Shown one piece after another: positions 38,358-47,801 of a stretch of 64,000 nucleotides of DNA. A program made the translations under genes and the position numbers. Positions within the stretch are counted from its first letter, which is position 1. The number at the start of each line of letters is the position of its first letter. Location: positions 930,001 through 994,000 of the forward strand of contig SMNZ01000001.1 of NCBI GenBank assembly GCA_004353515.1. The letters are read 5' to 3'. A model generated the notes under the pieces. The model was not told the origin of the DNA. It saw nothing but the letters and a program-made list of their open reading frames with translations, and did not search any database. This DNA is from Alteromonadaceae bacterium M269 (lineage in GTDB: Bacteria > Pseudomonadota > Gammaproteobacteria > Enterobacterales > Alteromonadaceae).

Positions 38358-39524
38358 TTAGAAGCTGTTTGGAGCAGCAATCTTTGTCCACGCACCTTGT
38401 TGGGAGTGGCTATCGACCAAGGCTTGTAGGAAAGCCATTCCGGCAATACCCTGGTCTATTCCTGGAACTTGCTGAAGCTCAGCAGATGCAATATCTTCTT
38501 CGCGAATATTGGTTGCAAAATCTCGATATAAATTTGCGAAAGCTTCCAGATATCCTTCTGGATGGCCTGATGGCAAACGACACTTAGCCAAAGCCTCTTC
38601 ACAAAGTGGCTTATCAATGCCCGCTCTATGAATAAAAACACCCGCAGATGTCTTTTCAAGCAAACTGTTTGGTTCCATTTGGCTCCACTCTAATCCACCT
38701 TCACTTCCATAAAGTTTGATTTTCAGCGCGTTCTCTTCACCGCTGCAGACTTGACTAGCCACTAAAACACCCGTCACACCGTCTTCCATTTCAAACTGAA
38801 TGGACCCATCATCTTCCAACTGACGATTTTCTATGTGCGTCTTAAGTTGTGCACTGAGTTGGGTCATCCTCTTGTTGGAAATGAACTCAGCCAAATGATG
38901 AGCATGAGTACCAATGTCTCCCATACAACCCGCAATACCTGCCCTTTTGGGATCTGTTCGCCATTGTGCTTGTTTGCTGCCATTTTGCTCAGCGTTACTC
39001 GACAACCAACCCTGAGGATACTCAACATATATCTTACGTAGCTCACCAATTTTCTTTTTCATAACTAAATAGCGAGCCTGCCATACCATCGGATAACCCG
39101 CATAAGTGTGAGTCAAAGCGAAAAGACATTGGGTTTCAGTAATAACAGACTTCAGTGCAGCAACTTCCTCCAATGAAATACCGGCTGGCTTATCACAAAT
39201 TACATTAAATCCATACGACATGGCTTCCCTAGAGATAGGCATATGTAAATGATTTGGGGTAACGACAGAGACCAGCTCCATGCGGTGTTCTGGTGGAAGC
39301 TTAGATTCCTGCTCAAACATCTCCGAATAGCTTGAGTAAAGCCTCTCTTCATCTAAGGCAAGCGCTGCTCCCGTGCGCTTGGTGTTTTCAATATCCTGGC
39401 TAAATGCACCACAAACCAGCTCTATTTTCCCATCAAGAGCAGCGGCCATGCGATGAACAGCACCTATAAAAGCGCCTTCTCCGCCGCCGATCATTCCCAT
39501 TCTGACTTTACGGAATTGCTGCAT
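38358..39524 (-). CDS. Gfo/Idh/MocA-family oxidoreductase
   Basis: A 388-residue NAD(P)-dependent sugar dehydrogenase. N-terminal Rossmann fold with MGMIGGGEGAFIGAVHR (Gly-rich loop from about residue 10), the EKP-type segment CDKPAGISLEE, and the C-terminal beta-sheet domain with GDIGTHAHHLAEF. It oxidises or reduces a sugar hydroxyl/ketone in the cytoplasm; substrate unknown. First gene of the six-gene run, preceded by a perfect LacI-type palindrome at 39567-39586. I use the ATG at 39522-39524; AAGG lies ten bases upstream. Confidence 0.9.
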   Translation of the reverse strand: MQQFRKVRMGMIGGGEGAFIGAVHRMAAALDGKIELVCGAFSQDIENTKRTGAALALDEERLYSSYSEMFEQESKLPPEHRMELVSVVTPNHLHMPISREAMSYGFNVICDKPAGISLEEVAALKSVITETQCLFALTHTYAGYPMVWQARYLVMKKKIGELRKIYVEYPQGWLSSNAEQNGSKQAQWRTDPKRAGIAGCMGDIGTHAHHLAEFISNKRMTQLSAQLKTHIENRQLEDDGSIQFEMEDGVTGVLVASQVCSGEENALKIKLYGSEGGLEWSQMEPNSLLEKTSAGVFIHRAGIDKPLCEEALAKCRLPSGHPEGYLEAFANLYRDFATNIREEDIASAELQQVPGIDQGIAGMAFLQALVDSHSQQGAWTKIAAPNSF

Positions 39525-39566
39525 TAACAACGTACCTTTTAATCAATATTTCGTGTTGATAATTAA

Positions 39567-39586
39567 AAATGTAACCGGTTACATTT
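39567..39586. promoter_or_regulatory. LacI-family operator before the carbohydrate operon
   Basis: A perfect 20-bp palindrome, AAATGTAACCGGTTACATTT, centred on CCGG as usual for LacI-family operators. It lies 43 bases upstream of the Gfo/Idh/MocA start and between that gene and the divergent lacI-type gene. The 14-bp core recurs at 40789-40802. Confidence 0.9.
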
Positions 39587-39597
39587 GCTATCGTCAA
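39569..39597 (-). promoter_or_regulatory. candidate promoter overlapping the operator
   Basis: On the minus strand TTGACG (39592-39597), 17-base spacer, then TTACAT (39569-39574). The -35 is good, the -10 weak. Bound repressor on the palindrome would cover the spacer and -10, which fits repression of the six-gene run. Confidence 0.5.
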
Positions 39598-39742
39598 GCA
39601 AATATCGCAAAATAATTCATACAAAAAAGAAATATTTGCTTAACAACTCAATAATTGAAGTGACTCAGAGCAGCAATGCTGTTGGTTATTTCTCTATTTA
39701 AAACATGGGTTTAGAATGATTTGGCGAAGGTAAAGGTAAGAA

Positions 39743-40741
39743 ATGACAAATATTAGGACCGTTGCAAAAATAGCAGGTGTTTCGGTAGCAACGGTTTCAC
39801 GAGCCCTTAGTACACCAGATGTCGTATCGGACAAAACTCGAGACAAGGTTCAGGTAGCTATTAAAGAAGCTGGTTACAAACCGAATATGATGGCAAGAAA
39901 CTTCAGGGCTAAAAAGTCTTATGCACTTTTGGTTCTCGTACCTGACATTGCCAACCCTTTTTTCTCACGTGTTATCAGTGGTATAGAAGAGGCCGCACAA
40001 AAGCGCGGTTATTCGGTCTTGTTAGGTAATACCCGAGGGTGTCTGGACAGAGAACGTGAATACACCAAGATGGTCGATTCGTTACAGGCAGACGGCATCA
40101 TACAGCTAAGTGCACGCTACCCGTTAGATAAGGTCGTTCCTGTGCAAGAGCTGCCCATTGTTAACATTTGCGAATGCTTTAATTTACCTCAAATCCCACA
40201 AATAGAATTGGATAATCATGGCGCAGCAAAAGCGCTCGTGAAGCATCTAATAGAACTTGGACATCAAAGGATATCAGTGATCAAAGGTCCCGATGATAGT
40301 CCTTTAACTGCATCAAGGTTGAGCGGATATTGTGCAGCATTGGAAGAAGCTAATATTGGGTTTGATGAGAAGCTCGTGGTCGACGGTGACTTTACTATGG
40401 CCTCTGGTCATAGCGCAGTAGAAAAGCTTCTTGCAAGGCGTGAACGACCAACTGCCCTATTCTGCTTTAACGACGAAATGGCTATCGGTGCCATCAAATC
40501 AATCAAGTCTTTAGGGTTTAACGTTCCAGAGGATATCTCTGTTGCGGGTTTTGACGATATTGCATATGCAAACTATTGCGATCCACCACTTACAACCATA
40601 GAGCAACCCGCTGAGCTATTCGGTAAACAAGCTGTTGAGACCTTGTGCGACATTATCAATGGCAAAGCATTCTCTACAGAGAAATCGACCTTATCGTTTG
40701 AGCTTATCGTAAGACAAAGTACATCTAAAATAACAATATAA
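39743..40741 (+). CDS. LacI-family transcriptional regulator
   Basis: A 332-residue regulator. The N-terminal helix-turn-helix and hinge (TNIRTVAKIAGVSVATVSRA, then residues to about 60) is followed by a periplasmic-binding-protein-like effector domain with the typical FCFNDEMAIGAIKSI and VAGFDDIAYA blocks. It should bind the CCGG-centred palindromes on either side of its gene, and respond to a sugar related to the pathway. AAAGGT precedes the ATG. Its gene is divergent from the six-gene run and upstream of the beta-propeller gene. Confidence 0.94.
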   Translation: MTNIRTVAKIAGVSVATVSRALSTPDVVSDKTRDKVQVAIKEAGYKPNMMARNFRAKKSYALLVLVPDIANPFFSRVISGIEEAAQKRGYSVLLGNTRGCLDREREYTKMVDSLQADGIIQLSARYPLDKVVPVQELPIVNICECFNLPQIPQIELDNHGAAKALVKHLIELGHQRISVIKGPDDSPLTASRLSGYCAALEEANIGFDEKLVVDGDFTMASGHSAVEKLLARRERPTALFCFNDEMAIGAIKSIKSLGFNVPEDISVAGFDDIAYANYCDPPLTTIEQPAELFGKQAVETLCDIINGKAFSTEKSTLSFELIVRQSTSKITI

Positions 40742-40788
40742 CGAAAACTGGCTCGATAGTTTTCAAGTCAATTTTTTCAAACCAAAAA

Positions 40789-40802
40789 TGTAACCGGTTA
40801 CA
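40789..40802. promoter_or_regulatory. second LacI-family operator before the propeller gene
   Basis: A perfect 14-bp palindrome TGTAACCGGTTACA, identical to the core of the site at 39570-39583. It lies 49 bases upstream of the beta-propeller start, placing that gene in the same regulon. Confidence 0.88.
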
Positions 40803-40851
40803 CAAATAAACATTAAACCAATGATTTATAAGACGTAAAAGGAACCAAGAT

Positions 40852-41823
40852 ATGATAACGCGACACCCTAAACAGCCCTCGCTTTCTAGAATTACGCTAG
40901 TCACGCTGTTGCTTTCAACATTGAGCTCGTGGGCTTTTGCAAAAGAAAAGGTAGCGAATCCCCCAGGAACTGCAATACCAGTCCTTGATAATGTTATTAG
41001 TAAGCTGGAAATTATCGACATTGTTACTGGTAAACGGAACATTATCTATCAAGAACTCAATCACTTCGAGGCGCCTAATTGGTCAAGGGACGGCGAATAC
41101 ATCCTGTTTAATAAAAGCGGCAGGCTATACAAACTGAATATTGGAGAACGACAAGCTCAAGTCTTAGATACGGGAAGCCGAGTGAACAACAACAACGATC
41201 ATGGCCTTTCACCGGATGGAAATTATATTGCTATCAGTGATCAAACCTTTGGTGACTCAACTATCGCCGTTCTTCCCGCACAAGGCGGAGAGCCTAAGCA
41301 GGTTACAACAAACAACCCATCATACTGGCATGGTTGGTCACCGGATGGGCAATCCCTTGCTTATTGTGGTGAACGCAATGGCAATTACGATATCTATGTC
41401 ATCCCTGCGAGAGGTGGAGAAGAAAAACGCTTAACTTCAACACCGGGGTTAGATGATGGACCAGACTACGCACCTGACGGCACTATCTACTTTAATTCGG
41501 TGAGATCAGGATTAATGAAAATCTGGAAAATGGGCTCTGATGGTTCAAACCAACTACAAGTCACCTCAGACAAAACCTATGCAGACTGGTTCCCTCATCC
41601 ATCTCCAGACGGAAAACATCTTGTTTTCTTATCTTATGATAGTTCGGTAACGGGACACCCAGCTAATAAGCAAGTTTGGTTGAGGATAATGCCTCTAGAC
41701 GGCAGTAAAAAGCCGCAAATACTGACAAAGTTGTTTGGTGGGCAAGGCACATTGAATGTCCCTTCATGGTCTCCAGACAGCACAAAAATTGCCTTTATCA
41801 GTTATGAGTTAATCGAGCAATAA
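40852..41823 (+). CDS. exported TolB-like beta-propeller protein
   Basis: A 323-residue protein with a signal peptide of about 30 residues (ends WAFA) and several WD40-like/PD40 blades: APNWSRDGEYILF, HGLSPDGNYIAI, HGWSPDGQSLAY, PHPSPDGKHLVF and PSWSPDSTKIAF. It resembles the propeller of TolB but lacks the TolB N-terminal domain, so it is not tolB. Propellers of this type can bind or cleave polysaccharides; the operator upstream ties it to the sugar cluster. AAGGAACC precedes the ATG. Confidence 0.82.
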   Translation: MITRHPKQPSLSRITLVTLLLSTLSSWAFAKEKVANPPGTAIPVLDNVISKLEIIDIVTGKRNIIYQELNHFEAPNWSRDGEYILFNKSGRLYKLNIGERQAQVLDTGSRVNNNNDHGLSPDGNYIAISDQTFGDSTIAVLPAQGGEPKQVTTNNPSYWHGWSPDGQSLAYCGERNGNYDIYVIPARGGEEKRLTSTPGLDDGPDYAPDGTIYFNSVRSGLMKIWKMGSDGSNQLQVTSDKTYADWFPHPSPDGKHLVFLSYDSSVTGHPANKQVWLRIMPLDGSKKPQILTKLFGGQGTLNVPSWSPDSTKIAFISYELIEQ

Positions 41824-41847
41824 TGCGAGATGTTAGAGTTAACTTGT

Positions 41848-43419
41848 CTAAAAGATATTAGGGAAAGGTGCAGTCTCTTGCTGCTGGAACGACTTTAATT
41901 CTTGCCACCAATATTGAGCAGCTTCTGTTTTACCTCGCCTTTCTAAGGCTTGCCCAAGATTAATATAGGCTGGAATGAGGTTGTCGTTCGACATTAACCT
42001 TTCTTCCCACATCGCCAAATAAAGAGGTGGTATGTATTTAGTGTCGTAGTACTCCATAAAAGTAAGCCTATGCGATGCTTTGAATGCTTGGTTTTCATGG
42101 TTATTACAGGTTCTAGCTCGTGATAGCTCGATGGTTTGTCCAAAGCGTTCCCAATAGCTCAAGTCTAACGTTGGTCGTTCGTAGGTTACTTGCGCTTCTT
42201 CTGCCAGTACGTCCTCATCACTGACTAAATTGGCTTCTTCTTGAGCTAACTGTTCTTCTTCAACTGACGGGAATGGTGCTTGCAGTACTAAATTTGGAGG
42301 CGCATTACCCACTTGGCAAATACGTTCTGCTAAAGATTCACTCAATGGGTATTCATCGGCAAAACCAACAAAGTGCGCCAATTCATGAACAAATACGTCA
42401 TAAGTATCTACTAAATCTAAATAGAGAACTCCATTATTAACGTTTGCCTTACCTTCATCTGCTATGACGAGCAAATGCGTAAAGTGCGATGCATCAAGTT
42501 TGGTCGCAGAATATGCTAGGTCACAACCTAAGCGTCCTTGGTTTTGCCAGTTTGAGCTGCACGCTAACTGCTTTTTAGGTACCCAAATAGGTTCATTGAT
42601 ACAAATGGATAGGGACTCCAATCGCCTATCCTTCGCGTACTGAGACTTTAAATCCAACACTTTCATCATGCCATCAAGACTGTTAACTAATGGCTGTATT
42701 TGCATACTGCATCGATTCTCGGGCACACGGCTAAACGCAGTTTGTTCAAGTGATTTATTGCCTTCCCACCAATAGTGTTCAATGGTATTCAATAATTGTT
42801 TAGCTTGGCTGCTTCCAAGCGTTCTCGCTTGCAAAAAGTAGTCCTTACTCTTTTGATAATCGCCCGACTTCCAATAATAACGTCCAAGTATCAGACTACT
42901 CTCAGCTTCTGAATCCGCAGTACTTTCCAACCATGGCATCGCTTTTTCGAAATCACCTCGCAACAACCACAGTTGATAAAGAGCAATTTGAGCAGGAAGA
43001 TAATCTTGATGAGACGCAGCACTCAACCATTGAATACGTTCTTTATCATCTTTTGCATTAAGGCCTAACCAAAACTGAGATTTAATGTGCTCATTCTCAG
43101 CAGCTTTTAGCAAAAGGCGCTTTTGTTCGCTTTCATCTTCACTCGCGAGTGCAAGCTGGTAGAGCGCATCTTGATCACCGAGATCAGCAGCTCTATTTAA
43201 CCAAAACAGTTGCCGATTGACTGTCGCATAAGAAGTGAGTTTATGGAGTGATTCGGTATGCCCCATACTCGCGGCACGGTACCAAATCTGAGGATTGTCT
43301 TCGGATAGCGCAAAGCTCTGAAGCCAATCAGATGAAAAGTTGGTATCGGAGAATACTAAGATGGCGCCCAGCGAAGCCAAAGACCATAATCTCAATCTCC
43401 TCCGATAGGATTTCCTCAT
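41848..43419 (-). CDS. repeat protein with HExxH metalloprotease-like domain
   Basis: A 523-residue protein with a basic N-terminus and one hydrophobic helix (about 11-23; signal peptide or anchor), then Sel1/TPR-type helical repeats (about 45-220; for instance PLAELGDQDALYQLAL-like units), then a domain with VHELAHFVGFADEY, a zinc-type HExxH with His345, Glu346 and His349. The trailing GFADEY resembles the HExxH...DEY pattern of M64-type peptidases, but I cannot place it firmly. The last 60 residues form another TPR-like unit. It lies 6 bases behind nlpI with no ribosome binding site of its own, implying translational coupling. Confidence 0.7.
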   Translation of the reverse strand: MRKSYRRRLRLWSLASLGAILVFSDTNFSSDWLQSFALSEDNPQIWYRAASMGHTESLHKLTSYATVNRQLFWLNRAADLGDQDALYQLALASEDESEQKRLLLKAAENEHIKSQFWLGLNAKDDKERIQWLSAASHQDYLPAQIALYQLWLLRGDFEKAMPWLESTADSEAESSLILGRYYWKSGDYQKSKDYFLQARTLGSSQAKQLLNTIEHYWWEGNKSLEQTAFSRVPENRCSMQIQPLVNSLDGMMKVLDLKSQYAKDRRLESLSICINEPIWVPKKQLACSSNWQNQGRLGCDLAYSATKLDASHFTHLLVIADEGKANVNNGVLYLDLVDTYDVFVHELAHFVGFADEYPLSESLAERICQVGNAPPNLVLQAPFPSVEEEQLAQEEANLVSDEDVLAEEAQVTYERPTLDLSYWERFGQTIELSRARTCNNHENQAFKASHRLTFMEYYDTKYIPPLYLAMWEERLMSNDNLIPAYINLGQALERRGKTEAAQYWWQELKSFQQQETAPFPNIF

Positions 43420-43425
43420 AGGCGC

Positions 43426-44328
43426 TTATTTTTCGACTTCAGAAAATGCGCGTTCACGCATAAGATCAAGCTCTAAGCGAGCGTATCTATGCTCAACAAA
43501 CTGATAAACATTAGTACTTAGCGCTAATTTGAAGTAATTAGAAGCAACGCCGTTATTCCCTCTAGCAGCATGATATTTACCGAGGTAAAAATAAGCTTCA
43601 CACAGCTTGTCTGTCAGCTGCTGTTGGTTACTCACACCTTCAAGGAGCTTACCTAACAAGGTGTTCTCGTTGATCTTTTCTAGATACAAATCAACTAAAA
43701 GCGTCGCCCAATTATCGTTACTGAGCTTTTCTCTAGCCTGTTTTAGGCTTTCGAATGCTTGTTCTTTATTAATTTCAGATTCAACAATATAAGCCCATAA
43801 CGCTCGGTAAGGGTCGCTACTATCTAACTCGTAGAAAACGGTTAAGTCTTTATATGCTAATTCCGCACGACCACCATAATAAAGAGCGATACCTCTATTC
43901 AAAAAGGCGAAATCGTGTTCTGGGTTAATATCCAGCGTGGAATCGAAAGCTTCATAAGCCTGAGCAAACTCCATTTCCTCAGTGTAGTGGATACCAATGT
44001 AGTTATAGGCCTCTGCCATATCCGGCTTGAATTTAAGCGCGACATTAAAATCGTATTGCGCTAGCCCTTTCAACCCTAAGCTATCGTAAAGAACAGCACG
44101 CTCGTAATATAACTGCGCACGTTGTACATCGCTCAAGTTACGTTCAACTTGAGACAACACTTGATTAATTCTCGCCAATGCAACTTGGCTGCGGTAATTC
44201 ACTGGTGCTGGTTCAGCAAGGAGTAAATTACCCATTTGCGTTTGACTGCTTTGACCAGGAGTAACTGTTGCACAACCCGCCAAAAGTGAACTCGCAATCA
44301 ATACCGCTTGAAGAATACGTTTTTGCAT
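43426..44328 (-). CDS. nlpI: outer-membrane lipoprotein NlpI (TPR)
   Basis: A 300-residue lipoprotein: signal peptide with lipobox LLAGC (Cys19), then TPR repeats (about 65-270) including RAQLYYERAVLYDSLGLKGL, DFNVALKFKPDMAEAYNYIG and FDSTLDINPEHDFAFLNRG. In E. coli NlpI is an adaptor that presents peptidoglycan hydrolases such as MepS to the protease Prc. The identity is supported by position downstream of pnp, the classical order; here a DUF1244 gene stands between. A metalloprotease-like gene follows directly. Confidence 0.92.
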   Translation of the reverse strand: MQKRILQAVLIASSLLAGCATVTPGQSSQTQMGNLLLAEPAPVNYRSQVALARINQVLSQVERNLSDVQRAQLYYERAVLYDSLGLKGLAQYDFNVALKFKPDMAEAYNYIGIHYTEEMEFAQAYEAFDSTLDINPEHDFAFLNRGIALYYGGRAELAYKDLTVFYELDSSDPYRALWAYIVESEINKEQAFESLKQAREKLSNDNWATLLVDLYLEKINENTLLGKLLEGVSNQQQLTDKLCEAYFYLGKYHAARGNNGVASNYFKLALSTNVYQFVEHRYARLELDLMRERAFSEVEK

Positions 44329-44590
44329 AACAACTCTTGTTCGTTATAAATATCAGTAGGGCTTATAACTTAAGCCATAACAAGAGATTAATAACTTGGC
44401 ATTGGTGATTCAGGAAAATCGAAAAAAACAATGCTCTTAAATTTAATCTTCCTTGCATAGTAGCAAATAAGCTGGAAAGGATCTGCCTATGTTTCACATT
44501 GATGACAATAAAACTTGACCACTCACCTTTCCAGTCTGTCGATGAGCCAATAAAAAGGAGCTATTATTGAGTAGCTACCTTAATAAAGCC

Positions 44591-44902
44591 TTAACAGCTT
44601 GATTTCTTAACCGCCTGACGCGCCTCAAACGCAGCTAATTGCTCTTCTGACGCGGGTAGCTGATACTTTTTCTTCCAGTCTGCGAACGGCATACCGTATA
44701 TCACTTCACGTGCTTGATCATAGTCAACATCTAAACCTTGTTCAGATGCAGCAGCAGAATACCACTTCGCTAAACAATTACGGCAAAAATCAGCCAAAAT
44801 CATTAGGTCGATGTTTTGCACATCTTTGTTAGCATCTAAGTGTGCGACAAATTGGCGAAACACATTGGCTTCTATTTCAGTTCTTTGTTGGTCATTCATC
44901 AT
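44591..44902 (-). CDS. DUF1244 family protein
   Basis: A 103-residue protein of a small conserved proteobacterial family with unknown function. Recognised by VFRQFVAHLDANKDVQNIDL, the CRNCLAKW segment with its Cys pair, and YGMPFADWKKKYQ. TTTGGAGAAG precedes two adjacent ATG codons (44900-44902 and 44897-44899); either could be used. It is separated from pnp by a terminator hairpin and from nlpI by 262 bases in which I see no gene. Confidence 0.87.
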   Translation of the reverse strand: MMNDQQRTEIEANVFRQFVAHLDANKDVQNIDLMILADFCRNCLAKWYSAAASEQGLDVDYDQAREVIYGMPFADWKKKYQLPASEEQLAAFEARQAVKKSSC

Positions 44903-44916
44903 ACTTCTCCAAAGAA

Positions 44917-44946
44917 AAAGGGAGCTTATAGCTCCCTTTCAACATG
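44917..44946 (-). terminator. rho-independent terminator behind pnp
   Basis: Nine-bp stem AAAGGGAGC / GCTCCCTTT with loop TTATA at 44926-44930. Read on the minus strand the stem is followed by TTTTTCTTT, a typical terminator. It lies just after the pnp stop and directly before the DUF1244 gene. Confidence 0.85.
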
Positions 44947-44957
44947 ACTTTATTTAA

Positions 44958-47087
44958 TTACTCTTCAGTCGGTGCTTCAGCAGCATCTGCCGCAGGAGCT
45001 TGAGGCTTCTCTAAAAGCTCCTTGATGCTCAAACGAACGCGGTTTTGTCTGTCAATTTCCATAACTTTGACATCAACCTCTTGACCTTCACTTAAGTAGT
45101 CAGCAACCTTGTTAACACGTTCGTGTGAAATCTGAGAGATATGAACTAGACCTTCTTTACCAGGTAAGATTTCAACGAAAGCACCAAAATCAACAATACG
45201 AGTCACTTTACCTTTGTAAACTTTACCCGCTTCTACTTCTGCAGTAACAGCTTCAATCTTGCCAATTGCAATTTCTGCTTTCGCTAACTCGGTTGCAAAA
45301 ATCTTAATAGTACCGTCATCTTCTATTTCAATGTTGGTATCTGATTCTTCAGTGATAGAACGGATCATAGCTCCGCCTTTACCGATTACATCACGAATCT
45401 TGTCTTGGTCAATCTTCAACGTGTAGATTCGCGGTGCGAATTCAGACATTTCATCACGGTGACCACTGATAGCCTGGTCCATAACACCTAGGATATGCAA
45501 ACGTGCTTCTTTCGCTTGTTTAAGTGCGATTTGCATAATCTCTTTAGTGATACCTTCAATTTTGATATCCATTTGAAGTGCAGTAACACCTTCGGTCGTA
45601 CCTGCCACTTTAAAGTCCATATCACCAAGGTGATCTTCATCGCCCAAGATGTCAGACAAGACAACAAAACGGTCGTCTTTCTTAACCAAGCCCATTGCAA
45701 TACCTGCAACAGAAGACTTAATTGGAACGCCTGCATCCATCAATGCCAATGAAGTACCACAAACTGACGCCATTGATGAAGAACCATTTGATTCTGTGAT
45801 TTCAGAAACAACGCGAACTACATACGGGAATTCTTGCTCAGATGGCATAACAGCTTGTATACCACGCTTAGCCAAACGACCATGACCAATCTCACGACGC
45901 TTAGGTGAACCAACAAAACCAGTTTCACCAACACAGTATGGAGGGAAGTTGTAATGCAGCATGAAACGGCTATTTGTTGTGCCGCCTAGCTCATCAATCA
46001 TTTGTGCATCACGTTCTGTACCTAAAGTAACAGCAACGATTGCTTGTGTTTCACCACGAGTGAATAAAGAAGAACCGTGAGTTCTAGGTAATAAACCTGT
46101 AGCCACATCTAGCGCACGAATCATTTCCGGATCACGACCATCGATACGCGGTTCGCCATCAAGTATACGATTACGAACAACATCACTTTCTAGGTCATGT
46201 AATAAATCGTGAACTTCTTTACTGTCTTGCTCAGGGTTCGCTTCTATAATTTGTTCAGCAGCTTTATTCGTTGCAGCAACAACGGCATCTTTTCTCAACA
46301 TTTTGTCAGAGATCTGATATGCAGCTGTCATTTCTGCTTCTGCTAATTCTTTAACTTTCGCTTTAAGCTCAGTATTCTCTTCAGGTGCCTGCCAGTTCCA
46401 GCTTTCTGTACCTACATCAGCAGCAAACTCTCTGATAGCGTTGATCACAGTTTGCATTTGCTCGTGACCATACATAACCGCACCTAGCATCTGCTCTTCA
46501 GACAAAACATCTGCTTCTGATTCAACCATCAATACTGCTGATTCAGTACCCGCAACAACAAGATCAAGTTGACTTGCTTCTTGCTCAGATGTACGTGTGT
46601 TAAGTAGATATTTACCATCCAAGAAACCAACACGTGCAGCACCGACAGGACCATTAAAAGGCATACCTGAAATGGCTAACGCAGCAGAGGTACCGATAAG
46701 AGAAATAATATCTGTTGGAATTTCTGGGTTTGCAGAAACAACAGTAACAATAATTTGTACTTCGTTATTAAAGCCGTTAGGGAATAGTGGACGGATAGGA
46801 CGGTCAATCAAACGAGCGATTAATGTTTCGCCTTCTGAAGGTCTCCCCTCACGCTTGAAGAAACCACCAGGGATTTTACCAGCAGCGTAAGCTTTTTCTT
46901 GATAATTAACTGTTAATGGGAAGAAATCTTGATCAGGGTTAGTATCTTTTTTCCCGACGACACTGACGAGTACAGAAGTGTCGTCCATGCTTGCCATAAC
47001 GGCAGCTGTCGCTTGGCGAGCTATTACGCCAGTTTCTAGAGTTACGGTGTGTTGACCGTATTCAAAAGTTTTAGTAATCGGAGTCAC
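44958..47087 (-). CDS. pnp: polyribonucleotide nucleotidyltransferase
   Basis: PNPase degrades RNA 3' to 5' using phosphate and is part of the RNA degradosome. The 709-residue protein has two RNase PH domains flanking a helical linker, a KH domain (about 555-615, with [15 protein letters not shown]) and an S1 domain (about 620-690, [19 protein letters not shown]). The start is GTG (47085-47087) with AAAGGAT eight bases upstream. In many gammaproteobacteria rpsO lies directly upstream; here it does not. Confidence 0.98.
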   Translation of the reverse strand: MTPITKTFEYGQHTVTLETGVIARQATAAVMASMDDTSVLVSVVGKKDTNPDQDFFPLTVNYQEKAYAAGKIPGGFFKREGRPSEGETLIARLIDRPIRPLFPNGFNNEVQIIVTVVSANPEIPTDIISLIGTSAALAISGMPFNGPVGAARVGFLDGKYLLNTRTSEQEASQLDLVVAGTESAVLMVESEADVLSEEQMLGAVMYGHEQMQTVINAIREFAADVGTESWNWQAPEENTELKAKVKELAEAEMTAAYQISDKMLRKDAVVAATNKAAEQIIEANPEQDSKEVHDLLHDLESDVVRNRILDGEPRIDGRDPEMIRALDVATGLLPRTHGSSLFTRGETQAIVAVTLGTERDAQMIDELGGTTNSRFMLHYNFPPYCVGETGFVGSPKRREIGHGRLAKRGIQAVMPSEQEFPYVVRVVSEITESNGSSSMASVCGTSLALMDAGVPIKSSVAGIAMGLVKKDDRFVVLSDILGDEDHLGDMDFKVAGTTEGVTALQMDIKIEGITKEIMQIALKQAKEARLHILGVMDQAISGHRDEMSEFAPRIYTLKIDQDKIRDVIGKGGAMIRSITEESDTNIEIEDDGTIKIFATELAKAEIAIGKIEAVTAEVEAGKVYKGKVTRIVDFGAFVEILPGKEGLVHISQISHERVNKVADYLSEGQEVDVKVMEIDRQNRVRLSIKELLEKPQAPAADAAEAPTEE

Positions 47088-47417
47088 TTATTTATCCTTT
47101 AGATGGGTACCCCACTCGGCTTTTTTGACCAAGCTTGCACCCTCTTATTTAATTTAAATTTCATAACGCTATTTAACGCGGCGCATAGTATAGCGGTAAG
47201 ACGAGTGCTCGAACAGCGAAACAGGTCAATTAAAATAAATAAAATTCAGAATAGGATAAACCCTGCTGACACAGGGCCATTAGTTTGGTCAATTTGTAGC
47301 GACTTCTTGCAATCAAAGGCGACAGCCTTAAATCCAAGTTTACGTTAACACATCAGCCTGCAAGAGGCTGATGCACGTGATTTGATAACTTAAACTCAGA
47401 ACCGTTTTGCGCTTAAG
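47088..47417. other. intergenic region upstream of pnp
   Basis: About 330 bases with no credible gene. In particular there is no rpsO. A 9-bp hairpin CATCAGCCT-GCAAG-AGGCTGATG lies at 47351-47373, downstream of the small membrane protein gene, with no T-run; it may be a weak terminator for the sigma factor operon. Confidence 0.5.
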
Positions 47418-47801
47418 CTATTTGCTGTGGCTTAACATATGCGACAGCTTTTCAACTTCCATTTCTAAGTGCTTGACAGAACGTATCACCGAAACGCGAT
47501 TCATCTCCATAAACGTCCATAGTTTGAGCATCGCCTGCGCAAAGATACTAGCAAAGCATATAAAGCCCCAAAACACCTGATCTTCAAGTGTCTCCGCAGT
47601 GAAAAACTCATATCCTGTCCAAACCAATAAAATGGTAAAAAGAAACGCAAAGATGCTCACTAAAACCATCCACCACTTCATACCACCTTGATAGGCATTT
47701 CCAACCATAGTGAATAGCCCAGGGTCATCTTGTATCAAGCGATTCAGTTCCGCTTGCTCTTGCTCAAGTTCGTTTTTAATGTGTTGATCAATATCCATCA
47801 T
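47418..47801 (-). CDS. small two-TM membrane protein, DUF6768-like
   Basis: A 127-residue protein: acidic N-terminal helix, two membrane segments (about 42-65 and 75-97) and a C-terminal amphipathic helix. It opens DIDQHIKNELEQEQ and has GNAYQGGMKWWMVLVSIFA, like proteins annotated DUF6768 that go with ECF sigma factors (family name from memory). GAGGAG stands before the ATG, and it overlaps the sigma factor gene by 14 bases. It may act as a membrane partner of the sigma factor, but a zinc-anti-sigma motif is absent. Confidence 0.72.
   Translation of the reverse strand: MMDIDQHIKNELEQEQAELNRLIQDDPGLFTMVGNAYQGGMKWWMVLVSIFAFLFTILLVWTGYEFFTAETLEDQVFWGFICFASIFAQAMLKLWTFMEMNRVSVIRSVKHLEMEVEKLSHMLSHSK

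Noticed and set aside
40852-41823. tolB
   Set aside because: WD40-like blades are present, but the TolB N-terminal domain and the tol-pal neighbourhood are missing.
47103-47348. Plus-strand reading frame upstream of pnp, considered as a small gene
   Set aside because: No ribosome binding site and no recognisable motif; it is not rpsO.
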